Part shown: piece by piece, positions 10,362-21,685 of the stretch
Numbering within the stretch: position 1 is the stretch's first letter
Layout of the letters: each line of letters starts with the position of its first letter
Origin: Nothopassalora personata
Taxonomy: Eukaryota > Ascomycota > Dothideomycetes > Mycosphaerellales > Mycosphaerellaceae
Length of the DNA: 64,000 nt
Assembly (NCBI GenBank): GCA_033816765.1
Contig: CM066291.1
Span: 3,100,001-3,164,000 of the forward strand
Direction: 5' to 3'
Translations under genes and position numbers: made by a program
The notes under the pieces: generated by a model
What the model saw: the letters and a program-made list of their open reading frames with translations, nothing else
What the model was told of the DNA's origin: nothing
Databases searched by the model: none

Positions 10362-11563
10362 TCACGAGACTGCCAGCCAGCGCGGGTCAGCTTAATCCTA
10401 ACGAACGCGACGGTGGAATCAGACTTACACTTCCAGCGATGTCCGCACATGGTGCACTCGCAGAAGGTGGTGAGCGGCTCATCAGCAGACCGAGTCTGCG
10501 CCTGCGAATAGGCGACTCTCGACTGCTTGCACTTGCCGCAGGTGAATCTGTTTGATGCTTAGTCAGCTACTTTTCTCTAAACGCAAAGCAACCCTGCATT
10601 CTCGCCACCGCAACAGGGGTAGACGAGAATGCAGGGTTGATGTATGCAGCTGTGTCCGTCCGTCCGTCAATGGGGTGTCGTGCGGCACGTACGTAGTTGA
10701 GATGGCCTTCTCTTCCACAGCCGTCATGGCTTTTCGTAAATTCTCCTTTTCGAGTGCCTCTTCTTCCTTGCGCTTCTCTTGCGACTTGAGCTCGTCCGAA
10801 GTCATGGTCACTGGCAGACATTAGCACATCCATGGGATGGTGGTTGACTTCACTCACCAAACCGCTTCGGCTCGATCTTCATGGTGAAGACGTCCTTGCG
10901 CAGTAGTGTGTTGTTCTTCATCTTCAGATTCTGGAACAGACTTCGCATCTTTGCCTTGTAGTCCTGGCTGGTGTCTGACTTAAAGTGCTCGAATGCTGCA
11001 ACCTCCACCTTCCGCGCTACATCCAAAACCGCATCCGGTGACTCCTCCGACATGAACGCAATGCCATCGTACATGAGCTTGAGGCAGCCATCCCGCACGG
11101 CATCCCCGGTGACTTTGTGGTTGATCTTGTCCGTGTTGGTGTTGCGCTTCTCCGGATCGACTGTGCTCTTGCGAGCCTCCTTCTTCACCTCCACCTTGGA
11201 CTGCGGCGCCGGACTGCTTGTGCCGCTACTTCGCGCATTTGCTGCCGCACCATTGAGAGCCTTGTTCGAGGGTGCCGGACTGCCTTCCGCTGTCGGTCGC
11301 TTCTTCTTGTGGACGTTGACCTCCTGCTTCCACCGATTCACCAACTTCGTCGCGACCTCGCCAACTTTCGGGTCATCCTTGTACTGCCGTAATCTTGTCA
11401 CGGCTACACCAATCTTGGACTGTCGCAGGAGGTCCTCGGTCGCCTTGAAGTTCTCGAGCGGTGCTAGTAGTGCGAGGATTGTGTCTGGTTGGTCGCCAGA
11501 TTCCACAGCTTTGGTGATCTGCTTGCCGGTATCGAGGAGCTGCTTCGCGTCCATGTTCGTCAT
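10362..11563 (-). CDS. Transcription elongation factor TFIIS
   Basis: TFIIS rescues backtracked RNA polymerase II by stimulating transcript cleavage. Four exons are supported: 10858-11563, 10693-10810, 10429-10547 and 10362-10369, giving 316 residues. The N-terminal domain ([16 protein letters not shown]) is followed by a Ser/Lys-rich linker, the polymerase-binding central domain ([26 protein letters not shown]) and the C-terminal zinc ribbon. The ribbon cysteines are 278, 281, 306 and 309, and the catalytic acidic pair is Asp297-Glu298 in RSADEP. The tiny last exon of eight bases completes the canonical ending RWKFS. A second ATG at 11554 is an alternative start. Intron 2 (145 bp) contains a 16-bp perfect hairpin. 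The gene is divergent from rrf1. Confidence 0.93.
10589..10639. repeat. 16-bp perfect inverted repeat inside TFIIS intron 2
   Basis: CAACCCTGCATTCTCG (10589-10604) is exactly mirrored by CGAGAATGCAGGGTTG (10624-10639) across a 19-base loop. It lies wholly within the 10548-10692 intron, near the acceptor side. The hairpin would be present in the pre-mRNA. Confidence 0.85.
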
Positions 11564-11841
11564 TGTGGCGCGTGGTCCGTGTAGGCGGTCGAGATGCGCG
11601 ATACTGTCGCCGTATGTGAACTCCCTGTCGGTGGCAGGACTGTGCGAGCGAGTGGTAAGGAAGGGAAATGGCGCGATCTGTACTGTACTTGTTCTAGAAG
11701 TGAAGCGCACGAGATACACGAGATACACTGTCGCGATTGCCCGCTTTCGGCTGGCGCCACAGCACGCGCCACAGTTCCGCCGCACCTTCCTTGCTTGGAG
11801 CTCTGCTCAACGGGTAGGTTTGAATGTGCTGGTGAAGGCAC
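11564..11841. promoter_or_regulatory. Shared upstream region of TFIIS and rrf1
   Basis: About 280 bp between two divergent start codons; both promoters must lie here. No specific element is claimed. Confidence 0.45.
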
Positions 11842-12840
11842 ATGATGGCAGCAACCATGTCATTCACTCACATCGCCGTCTTAGAGAGAGCAGCCGTGCA
11901 AGCATCGAGGCAATTGCGTTCGGCGAGAGCTGGAGTGCTGTGAGTACAGTACTGTGATGGTCGAACACGCATCACGCGACTGACGCGACTTAGAAACACC
12001 CAGTACCAATGTAGTAGAAGCTTCCCAGGCGCAGCGAGCCGTGTGAACGTCGCACCGTCACACGCCCGCGGCTTTTCGACATCACAATGGCTGGCGAAGA
12101 AGGGTGGTAAAGAGGGCAAAGGAGCCAAGTCCAATAAGGAAGACAAGCAAGACGTCGGCAAGGTCGACTCGGCCAAGTCTTCGAAAGACCCAAGGGCCGG
12201 CGATGAAGACCCATTCGACTTTGATGCATTAGAGGCAGACCTTGCAAGCTGTATCGAGAAGCTCAGGGAGAGCCTCTCAAAGCTCCGGGCAGGAGGACGA
12301 TTCAACCACGAGATGATTGAGAACCTCCGTGTGCAGCCAGACAAGAACGAGAAGCAGACAGTCAAGTTAAACGATCTGGCACAGATCATACCGAAAGGGC
12401 GGACTGTGCAAGTCCTTGTCGGAGAGAAAGATGTATGTGCTATGAAGTTGCGATTGGCAACACGATGATACTCACATTTACTGCAGCACGTCAAACAAGT
12501 GTCGTCAGCAATCCAGGCATCTTCACTGTCATTGACGCCACAACCCGATCCTACAGGCGCGAACCCACTCCTTCTGGTCCTTAATATTCCACCGCCGACA
12601 GCCGAGTCACGAAAGGCGGCTGTACAAGAGGCAGCCAAAGCTGGCGAGAAGGCCAACATGGCGGTTCGCGATGCAAGGGGCAAGCAGCAGAAGAAACTAC
12701 GTGCGATGCAGCTCAGCAAAGCCGCGAGGCCAGACGATCTGAAGAAAGCTGGCAGCCAGATGGAGAAGGTAGTCGAGAAAGGCACTGCGGAGGTGAAGAA
12801 GATCGTGGACAATGCGAAGAAAGTCTTGGAGAGTGGTTGA
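11842..12840 (+). CDS. rrf1: Mitochondrial ribosome recycling factor
   Basis: The factor splits post-termination mitochondrial ribosomes. Exons are 11842-11939, 11994-12432 and 12487-12840, with introns GTGAGT...CTTAG and GTATGT...TGCAG, giving 296 residues. The N-terminus is basic and hydroxylated (SRQLRSARAGVL, then HARGFSTSQW), as expected of a mitochondrial presequence. A Lys-rich linker follows, and the recycling domain occupies about residues 95-296, with the RKAAVQEAAKAGEKANMAVR helix typical of the family. In-frame ATGs at 11842, 11845 and 11857 are all possible starts. It is convergent with the next gene, 120 bp apart. Confidence 0.85.
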
Positions 12841-12960
12841 GAAGAAAGACACCGCGACATACCGCCTCATTCGGCGTATCTGGCGATTCACGCTCCGCTG
12901 CAATGTCCTCTACAAACAACATCAACTCCTGGATGCTGATGACTTGCAGGGTCGAACGCA

Positions 12961-13843
12961 TCAAAGCAGCGATTTCCGACTGCCTGCTGCATCCCCTAAC
13001 ACCCTCTTGGTCTCCTCTATCTGCCACTCGAGGTGGGCAACAGTGAATCGTTTCTCAACTACTACGCCGACCTCGTCCATCCTGTACCCTTTCTTTCTGG
13101 CAGCTTCCACACCCTCATGCCCGCTCTTAGCAAGCAGATTGGTCCCAAAAGTCTGCCTTCCTGCTATATACCAGCCGGTTCTGACATAGAAACGCAGCAA
13201 TGTCTCCTGGTGCCGTCCAGGTTTGACATGTCCCCGGAACCGACCCGTTGGCGGTGAAGCGGCCTTCACAGCCTTCAGCTGGTCGAGGAGCCACATATCA
13301 CGGTCCAGCTCAAGAAGCTTCTTGACTCTTTCTCCCGGCCGGCCACGGACGGCGGGGGATAGGAAGAGCATATCGGCCTGGACGTTGAACTCCTCGGCAG
13401 CTGGACGGGTCGGCGGGAGTGGTGAATCCGGCCAGCCAAGGAAGCGTGATGCCGGCAAGGGACCGGTATTGACCGCCATGGCATGGGCTTCGCCATTCTG
13501 GACCATCCAGGCGTCCCTGTCTATTTCGTTGTTACGAAAACTGTCAGGTATGGTGCTGTGCGGTATGCAGAAGGCGATGTGCACAAGGCCCCGATGGTGC
13601 AGCAGGAAGTCCTCCCAGAATGCTTGCGGCCTGGCCACCACTTCTTCATAGGTCTCAGTGAAAGAGTCGGGAGAATCTTGCAACGCCTTCTGAACGTCAG
13701 TGCACCTGAACACGATCGAGGTAATGAAGCAGACTAACTTGCAATCTCAGCATGCGGAAGACTTTTGCGTATGGTCCGAGTTCTTGGCTACTGTGAGGCG
13801 GACGTATCGCCCGGATGTAGCACTCTGCAACGTTGAGAGCCAT
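12961..13843 (-). CDS. Conserved fungal protein of unknown function
   Basis: Exons are 13739-13843 and 12961-13689, joined through a 49-bp intron (GTTAGT...GTTCAG), giving 277 residues. The first exon encodes MALNVAECYIRAIRPPHSSQ and the second runs through SFTETYEEVVARPQAFWEDF to a basic C-terminus (AARKKGYRMDEVG). No signal peptide or membrane helix is obvious; many Arg, Trp and Phe residues suggest a compact globular protein. I do not recognise the family. Clean splicing, no stops and convergent placement beside rrf1 support a real gene. An in-frame ATG at 13888 would add 15 residues. Confidence 0.65.
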
Positions 13844-14359
13844 GATGGAAAAAAGTGCTTGACGACGCAGTGCTTGAAACAACTGCACAGAGGATTGAAA
13901 CTAACGTGATGTGTTTTCGACATGGATTACAGCTGGATACTCTATTTGTCATTCTAGCGTACACTTCTCTTGGAACTAACCGCCTTCACGAGATCAATTG
14001 GCGCCATGACTTCTACTAACATATGTATACGCTAACCTCCTTCAGGCATTGCAACTGACGTCGACCTCTACCTCTGCTTGAGCATACCAGTCTTCGTGAC
14101 ATAGTGCAACACCGGCCGAGCATCACCGAATCATCAGCAGCACGTCGTGAGCATCGCGATCCGGCAATGGCGCCAAACGATGAACTTGCCGAATCGGTCG
14201 TTGCGACGGTCAACAGAATTGTGAGAACAGACCTTCACTGCATTGAGGCATACACCTAAGATCTGCCACTTCAACGAGCTCAAATTTAGAATGCGAGAGC
14301 GGACTCAATGAAACGCACACCAAGTCGCGGTGGATTGATCCGCAACATTATTGACTACC
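13844..14359. other. Intergenic, nothing recognised
   Basis: About 515 bp between divergent genes. No gene, repeat or RNA recognised; upstream control regions of both neighbours are expected here. Confidence 0.4.
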
Positions 14360-15317
14360 ATGGCCCAGCCAACACACTTCGCCGACTACGCCTGTGTGGT
14401 CACAGACATTGAGCGCAAAAAGTACGGACGCAGGATCACACCAATGAAAGTGCTCATGCTGGGGATGGGCCGTACCGGAACAGAGTGTACGCATTGCAGA
14501 CAACTACTCCAGTCTCTCCTAACAACTCACAGCGACCAGCAACGCCCTTCGACTCCTGGGGATTAACGAATGCTACCACGGCTGGCAAGCACTATTCAAC
14601 AACCCCCGTGACAACGAAATGTGGCTCGAAGCAATCGAAGCCAAATTCGACGGCCACGGCATTCCCTACGGCCGAGCTCAATTCGACAAACTGCTCGGAC
14701 ACTGCCAAGGCGTCTCCGATATGCCTGCGATCTTATTCGCAAAGGAGCTCGTTCAAGCGTACCCTGAAGCTAAAGTCATTTTGACTCACCGTGATTATGA
14801 GACTTGGTACAAGTAAGTGCAACGCAGCCCAGTCTCACATTCGATCCCACAGCTAACCACGCACAAAAGATCCAGCCTTGAAACCTGCGAACGCCGTTTC
14901 GCACACCCTTTCAACCAGGTCTTGATCCCCATCTGCTATGCACTTCGAATGCACTCCCGATTCACACGTCCCGCGTTCATGCGTTCGTGGCAGATCCTGT
15001 TCGACTCCGACTTCCCTCGCAATGCCAAAATGGGGTATGAGCGACACTATGAGCATGTTCGCTCGCTTGTGCCGGCCGAGAGGCTGCTTGAGTACAATGT
15101 TGAAAATGGGTGGGACCCCTTATGCAAGTTTCTCGGGGTGGAGCATCCTGGTGTTGAGTTCCCGAGCGGCAATGATGCGGCGATTTTGAATAGGCGATTT
15201 GATGCGGCTTTGAGGCTAACGATGGTGGCGATTGTGCGTAGAGCTCTGTTGGTGGTGGGGGTTGTTGTTGGAGTGTGGTATGTTCTATGTCTTGCAGTTG
15301 CTTCATGGGGCCAGTAG
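14360..15317 (+). CDS. Sulfotransferase-family P-loop protein
   Basis: Exons are 14360-14486, 14533-14812 and 14870-15317 with introns GTACGC...CACAG and GTAAGT...AAAAG, giving 284 residues. The fold is that of the fungal Sulfotransfer_4-type family: KVLMLGMGRTGTEST is the phosphosulfate-binding loop, ECYHGWQALFNN follows the first helix, and AKVILTHRDYETWYKSS is the second nucleotide-binding segment. The protein ends in a hydrophobic helix (RALLVVGVVVGVWYVLCLAV), so it may be tail-anchored. Substrate is unknown; many fungal members are only annotated as P-loop proteins. It lies at the edge of an accessory block with acyltransferase and P450 genes. Confidence 0.8.
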
Positions 15318-15655
15318 CAGGCGCCAAGCTCGCGGCCCTCACATGAAACGGAGAGTCATTGGTTTGTCCTAGTAGTGGATCGGGCTTCTCTGCTTCGGCG
15401 TTTGCGATAACGAGCTATATAAGCCATTTCCGAAGCCACCCTCCAGCGAGCATGTCTCAAGCCACAGAATGGAGTCGGAAGGCGAGATGTATATCCTTGG
15501 CTCCGTTCGAGCTCCTGAAGCGGACTTGTTTACCTGATGCAGACGAGCACGATGAATGACCATTCAAGATAGAACTACTTCCGGCGAAGAGCGCCAGCAG
15601 ATGATGGTATCGATGCATCCTGCCTGGCCGCAGGTGCATTCTCTAGCTATCGACT
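15318..15655. other. Intergenic, nothing recognised
   Basis: About 340 bp; presumed promoter of the acyltransferase. No other feature seen. Confidence 0.4.
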
Positions 15656-17274
15656 ATGGACACCGACTCCTACCTCAACATCCTCGAACAGCGACCAGGT
15701 TTCACCCGGTACTGCATCAATCTGGCCTTCATATTTGAATATCCTGACGATAATGTCGATCGACAAGTTCTTGAAGTTCTGCGCCAAGGACTCGATAGAC
15801 TATCTGACACTTTCCCCTGGGTCGCTGGAAAGATCGTACGAGAGCAGGGTGATGGACACGGGGCGGGATTGTACAAAATCGCACCTATGGAGCGCAGACC
15901 TCAGCTAATCGTCAAGGATCTGCGAAATGACACATCTATCTGGAGCATGGAGCAGATGAAAAGCGCTGAGTTTGCACCGGATCTAGTGCTTGAGGGCAAG
16001 TTTGCGCCTCGCGGGACTGGACTCCTGAATGTCCCTGCCTCTTTGCCGGTCTTGATCGTTCAGACAAGCTTCATACAGGGCGGATTCGTTATTTGTATCT
16101 CAGCTTCACATGCAGCTACCGACCTGATAGGTATGCCGTGAAGTAATGACGGGCATTGGGGCAACGAGACTGACCAGCCGCAGGTCTGTATCAAATCGCC
16201 TTAGCTTTCCACTGGGCTTGCAAAGGCGAGAAGTTCAGAGACGAGGATATAGCAGTCGGTAATACGTCACGCCGAAACATTATCCCTCTTCTTGAGCCTG
16301 GCGAAGAGGTCAGCAAAGAGGTTGATCACCAACGGCCGACGCAAAGCAGTCCGCGGCAGAGCATTAAGTCTATGCTCATGGCGAAGTGCTCCTGGCAAAC
16401 GTGCAAGATAACAAAAGCTGCGGTAGAGAGTCTCAAAGCAGAGGCCGGAGCGTCACTCACGTCTGGGTACGTCTCCTCGGACGATGTCGTTAGCGCTGTT
16501 ATCTGGCAGGCCGTGACTCGTGCACGACTTCAGCGGCTCGATTCACCCAAGCAAACCACAATTGCACGTTCGATCAATGCGCGTCGATATCTGGGGGTCA
16601 ACGAAGCATATCCTGGCCTCTGCATCAACACGGCATATTCCCAGTTCGATATGGGAGATCTCGTGAAGACGCCAATTGGAACAGTCGCCCAGGCTCTTCG
16701 ATCACAAATCGACCCTGCTACCTCAAACTTCGCCCACTACACTCGATCGGTGGCTACAGTCTTGACGAACTCGCCAGACAAAAGTATTTTGAAGGTAGTC
16801 GCCAAGCTGGACTTTTCGTCAGACCTGATTCTGACCTCAGGGGCCTCGATTTCCGAGTCCATGCCCCTGGACTTCAATTTGGGCCTAGGCAACCCCGTAG
16901 CTGTGAGGATCCCTTTACCTTCTCCATTGGGGATGCAAAGCATGGCAGCAATCGCGCCGAAGAATGCCTCAGGCGACTGGACTATCTATCTGTGCTTGCG
17001 GGATGACGACATGAATCATTTGAAGCAAGATCCGCTGTTCACACGGCATGCGTCGTGGATAAGGAACAGTCCGAGGGCAGAGAAGAGAAGGCGGCTTGTG
17101 CTGCCTACATGTCTGAGCCGTGCCATGCGAGGACTCGAGTACTTGGCAGGAGCGTATAGAACGCTGAGAATGGTCAGGTCGGCCAAGAGCAAAGCGTCGG
17201 GGTGTAAGTGTACTGATTGCAAAGAGAAGAGGCACAGTCGTAGCTTGACATTGGCCACAGCGGTGCGCAAGTAG
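15656..17274 (+). CDS. BAHD / TRI101-like acyltransferase
   Basis: Exons are 15656-16130 and 16184-17274 (intron GTATGC...CGCAG), giving 521 residues. The catalytic HxxxD motif is His152-Ala-Ala-Thr-Asp156 (SASHAATDLIG). The structural motif that is DFGWG in plant BAHD enzymes appears as DFNLGLGNP near residue 388, a relaxed form seen in fungal members. Members transfer acyl groups from CoA to hydroxyls or amines of secondary metabolites (TRI101 acetylates trichothecenes); the substrate here cannot be read from sequence. A Cys/Lys-rich tail (CKCTDCKEKR) is unusual. It is next to a DUF1254 protein and two P450s, so a tailoring role is plausible. Confidence 0.85.
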
Positions 17275-17613
17275 TTCGGTCAATGACCTGATACCTCATG
17301 TGGCTCTTGGTTCAGCTGCAGATCGTATAGAACGCAAAGAAGAGCTTGATTAGGGTTGCATCAATGCCGAAATTCTGTATAACCGTCCTGACCCAGAGCG
17401 ATGAGCCATTGCGATCTAGCTATGGCGATCATTCACCTCTCGCTGCGATCTCCTCAATCACGGGATATACATAGCTTCCATTAGTGAATGATGTAGAAGG
17501 GGCATACCATCGCAAACCGAAGTTGATCACCCCTCCTCCCGCGGTCGACGGGAGCCAGCTAGCCAGGAGTATCAGCTAGCAGCGCACAAACACAACCTAT
17601 AAGATCGAAACAC
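17275..17613. other. Intergenic between convergent genes
   Basis: About 340 bp; terminators of the two convergent genes are expected. Nothing else recognised. Confidence 0.4.
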
Positions 17614-19030
17614 TCACTTAGAAGTCCAATTGGCTGGCGGCACCACATCCACATCTTGCATCAAGATCTGAAAAGGGTGCGTTCCCTTCGAAGCGCGAGT
17701 CCCTGGCACAGCCCGACCTGAAGTTCCGTCGAGAAATCCCAAGACATCTCGCGATCCTATGCTATACCGGCCAACCGGGTTATCAATCAAGCCGTACCGA
17801 TCGTTATATACAGTCAGACTCCAAAAGCCTCCATCCCTGACCGGTGGCATGTCCGAGAAAGTGAACAGTAGACTTCGATTTGCTGCCAGTGTGTAGTTCC
17901 GGCCGTGATACTTGCTGTGGCGCGGGTACAGAGCTTGGGATGGCACTAGCTGGAAGAGGAGAGCCACAGCGATGTAAGCTCGATAGGCATAGTTGGGGCC
18001 AAAATTCCCAGCTAGGGATAGAGCGTCTGTGTACCATCCATTGCCCAGTTGCAGAAGGTTCTGACGATTGGAGGCAGCATCTTTGATTTTGGTGGCCGCG
18101 AGACTTGATGCCGCGGTGAGGTTGACGCATGCTGGACGATGGTAGTGCTGATCGTACAATCCGGCTGAAGCAAGGATCGATGCCATGCGCGAGGCTTCTT
18201 GCGGGACGAGTGGTGGGTTATGGGGCGCCACACGGGCTAGAAGCTCAAGGTCTTGGGCGATAGAAGCTGCGAAAGAGGCCGTGGTGGTCAAGAGATCCAC
18301 GGACAGAGAAGGTGCCTTGACGGTCAGACTCGTAGATGATGTTCTGTTCCGGGTGTGGATCTTGGTTGCATTCTGCAGACTATGGACTATGCCAAGGTCA
18401 TGTGAAGTGTTGACGACGATGTAGTAGCGGGTGTTGAGTATTGCATACGTCGTGGGACAGGTGATAATGCCTTCATACTCGGTAGAGTCGTGCAAATAGC
18501 GGTCAGATCTCCCATGCTGAAGATCCGTAGCTCGTCTGACGAGATACTGTCCAGGTCTCGATGCAGTCACGCTACCGATATTGTGAAAGTTGTTACCGTA
18601 TGGGTCGGTGAAGGCAAGGCTCCAATAGCGGCCAGCATCAACGGCAGGAACGTCGATGACTAGATCTTGTGTGCTTAGGTCGAGAGCCGCGGCACCGTAT
18701 AAAGTGTCCACGTTTGGGGACGGAACGAGGTAGAGAGCAGGGGTTGCAAAGTTTCGCTGGAAGTACAGGTTGTTTGTCCCGTAGAGTCGTAGCAGAGCGA
18801 TTACTGTGGACTTCCATTTCATGACTGGGAAGCCGTACTGTATATCCCATAAGCGTGCAATCTCCTTTTCGATAAAGGTGATAGCGACTTACTACAATGC
18901 TGAACGCCGTAGCCTCTGTCACATCACTGCAGAACAGCGAGCCCTGTGCTGTTGTTTGCCTTGCTCTCGTCATACATATCAGTGACCAGATACACAAGAG
19001 TATCACATCTCTTTTTTTGACAAAGCTCAT
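17614..19030 (-). CDS. Secreted DUF1254/DUF1214 protein
   Basis: Exons are 18893-19030 and 17614-18837, with a 55-bp intron (GTAAGT...ATACAG), giving 453 residues. Exon 1 encodes an N-terminal signal (KKRDVILLCIWSLICM) and the junction restores VYGFPVMKWKST, the usual start of the DUF1254 domain. The DUF1254 core has PSPNVDTLYGAAALDLS and WSLAFTDPYGNNF. The C-terminal DUF1214 part shows GGFWSLTVYNDRYGLIDNPV and GRYSIGSRDV. Several NxS/T sites fit a secreted glycoprotein. Biochemical function of the family in fungi is not established. The neighbours are an acyltransferase and P450 genes. Confidence 0.85.
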
Positions 19031-19530
19031 TGTGTGACACTCTGAGATATCTAAACCGTCGGGAAGGACATGCAACAGTTGAATAATATGCTGCACTGAT
19101 TACCATCACGACTTTCTGCAGTCCTTGTTCACTGCTATACTCATCCAGAGTCCAAAGCAGTCAATGCAAAAGAGGCGCAACCAGTGGCGTTTATCATCCA
19201 CGGATATGCAAGATCGACCATTTCCACCTTTTGCGTGCTGCAGCTCATCGCTTCCTGTCAAAGCAGAGATTGGCACATGCTTCCGACTACAACCTGCACA
19301 ACGATACGATGACGAACGTATGGCAGGGAGATATATTTTTAGGTCTTATTCCAGTCGTGTGTGCTAGCTCAAAGAACTTGATCGTAGCGAAAGGCGTAGA
19401 CCATAACGCCTCAAAGCTTGTATTGGCGTCGCCTCTGAACTCCCAATTAGAAGCAGTTCGTGTGCTCACCCCGAAGCCAGATACTGTGTTTCCGATCACT
19501 GCCGCTCTCGGCGCAGAGTGATCGAGAATG
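19031..19530. other. Intergenic, nothing recognised
   Basis: About 500 bp upstream of the DUF1254 gene and downstream of the P450. Short frames only. Confidence 0.4.
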
Positions 19531-21260
19531 CTATTCGTAATCGATGTATACTTTCACACCATCAGCGCAAGCCATAGAGAGCCCGAGCTCTTCACGCCAC
19601 GGCCGGTCCTCTGCCAGTCTGACCGTCTTCAAGTGCTGTACGAGCCGAATGGTGACGAATGAGGCAGTGTTGATCGCAGATTGATAGCCCAAGCACATAC
19701 GTGGTCCCGCCAGAAAAGGCAAGTAGTTCCAGCCAGGCTTCACGCTCTCCCAACGCTCCGGAACGAAGAGATCAGCATCCTCGCCCCAGAAATCTCGATT
19801 CCGATGCATACAGTAGAGCGGCACCAAGATCGAAGTGCCCCTTGGCACGACGATAGGTGCATCGTGGTCGGGGCCACCTCCAGTGGGAAGTATTGTATGT
19901 CGAACTGCTGATCTCAGACTCCAGGGGATGGCAGGGTGGCATCGTAAAGCTGTGATGTGTCAGTAGTTGATATCGTCCAGCTTGATCAGCTGCTTACATT
20001 CGTTGATGCAGTGCCGCAAGTACGGTAGCCGCTTCAAGACCTGCGATGAGCTCGGTATGGCGCCTTCGAGGGAGTCCACTTCGCTTTTCAGCTTCATCCA
20101 CACTCGCTTATCACGCGCTAAGGAGTGCCACAAGTTGCTCAGTAGGCTTGCAGTACTGTCTCTTCCGGCGACCAGTAGGTGTAGCACTCCTCTGCGCAGA
20201 TCTTCGTGGCTGGTCGTGTGTCCAGCAGCATAGTCCAGGAAATTCGGCTTCAGGTCACCAGATACTTCAGGCGAGGTGGTCCTGCGTTTTAATGCGAGAC
20301 GTACATATCGGTCGGCATATCCGTGCACGCGGCTGGTGTCTAGCCAATACTGGGGCTGTGGGAGTAGGTGATTGAGCCAACCTCTTTGAGTTAATGCGAG
20401 TTCTCCATTGAGACCTACACGATACACTTACCTAGCGCGGAACGATGAACAGCAGCCCGTTGCGATCGATCAAAGGCACCTTCGAGACCGACGTCCGAGG
20501 CACGGGATGCATCATGCGATGTGGGTCGCAGGGTGTGACTGCTGCTTCCAAAGAGATGTTCGGTCGAGGCGTCGAGGGTGAACTTGAAGAACAGGTTCTG
20601 TAGGTCTACAGCTTTGTTGCTTGGCGGAAGTAGACGTAACAGGTGTTGGAAATGATCTTCGTACCAGTGCATATCCTTCATGCGATGCTGATCGAAGCTC
20701 GGTTTCATCAGTGTTCTTTGGAGCTTCCAAGCTGAACCATCCGTGGTAAGAATGCCAGGTCCCACGAGTCCATCGAGAGCGACCTTGCGAGCCGGCCGTA
20801 CTATGAAATCGTGCGCCTTTGTCTTCACGATGGCTTCGACATTGGAAGGGTCGATCGTGACTAGGCGATCCATGCCTATGACCCGAGATGTGTATGTGCG
20901 ACCATACACTCTGAAGTTGCCTTGCAAGGCTTCCAGATATCTGTGCCGGGACTTATGCCGATAGCTGTCAAGTAGGAGATCCAGTCCGCCGAGGAAGCAA
21001 GATTGCTTGCGTCGCGGGACCTCAAGACAATGGTTTCGTAGCGCCATCACTGCTAGCTGTCGCCGGCGTCTAAAGCGATTGCAGAAATTGTCAATGAGAA
21101 GTCCCACGCAGAACACAGCTGCCAGATGGAGAAGAGTCTCTGCAAGCCCAGAGAAGGGGCCAGTATCCCAGTGAACCATTGCTTTGGTCTTCATCAGCAC
21201 GTTCCAACTCTTGAATCCGCCTGCCACCTCGTAGCGCTGAGTTTCGTACATCGTGTCCAA
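19531..21260 (-). CDS. Cytochrome P450 monooxygenase (CYP52-like)
   Basis: Exons are 20432-21260, 19998-20381 and 19531-19949, giving 543 residues. The junctions restore key motifs: intron 1 (GTAAGT) gives ALGWLNHLLP and intron 2 (GTAAGC) rebuilds the ExxR motif as ESLR. A membrane anchor lies near residues 38-57 (LAETLLHLAAVFCVGLLI). The I-helix oxygen-binding motif is AGRDST and the heme loop is FLAGPRMCLG with Cys490. The N-terminal half (HRYLEALQGNFRVYGRTYTS, KPSFDQHRMKDM) and the AGRDST form recall CYP52-type fatty acid or alkane hydroxylases, but the family call is tentative. It is divergent from a second P450, 425 bp away. Confidence 0.88.
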
Positions 21261-21685
21261 TCTTTTCGCTCAACAATGCCATCGACCCTATACTTATGGT
21301 GAGGTTGCGCGACTCGCCTCGCCATCTGACGCAGATATTTTGGTGCTTGAAATGCTGAATTAGGCAATGTGATACCAGCGCGCCAAATCCGAGATCCTGC
21401 GGACCACGAACCAGCTATCAGCATTTGCTCTTTTGTTTGGTGGTGTGTCCGAACCTTGTTACCAGTCGCTAGTCTTTCGATCGAGTTGGCGGCGTGTGCA
21501 ACAGCACCGACTGCAGAATGTGCCTTGTAATCATGATAACTGGCTGGGACTTCGCTACAGCAGCTGATGTGTTCCAGTGCTCCGAAGTTGGCTCTTTGTG
21601 GACCTTCTTGCCACCACAGCACGCGATCAATCGAATTTCAGGAAATGCACAATGAAAAGTATCATCATCCCACGTTCGATCGTTC
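21261..21685. promoter_or_regulatory. Shared upstream region of two divergent P450 genes
   Basis: 425 bp between start codons. No element is identified; common regulation of the pair is inferred from geometry only. Confidence 0.4.

Noticed and set aside
10971..11957. 328-codon plus-strand frame opposite TFIIS and into rrf1
   Set aside because: Antisense shadow of two well-supported genes with biased codon use.
11868..12860. 330-codon minus-strand frame
   Set aside because: Antisense shadow of rrf1, whose exons and motifs are clear.
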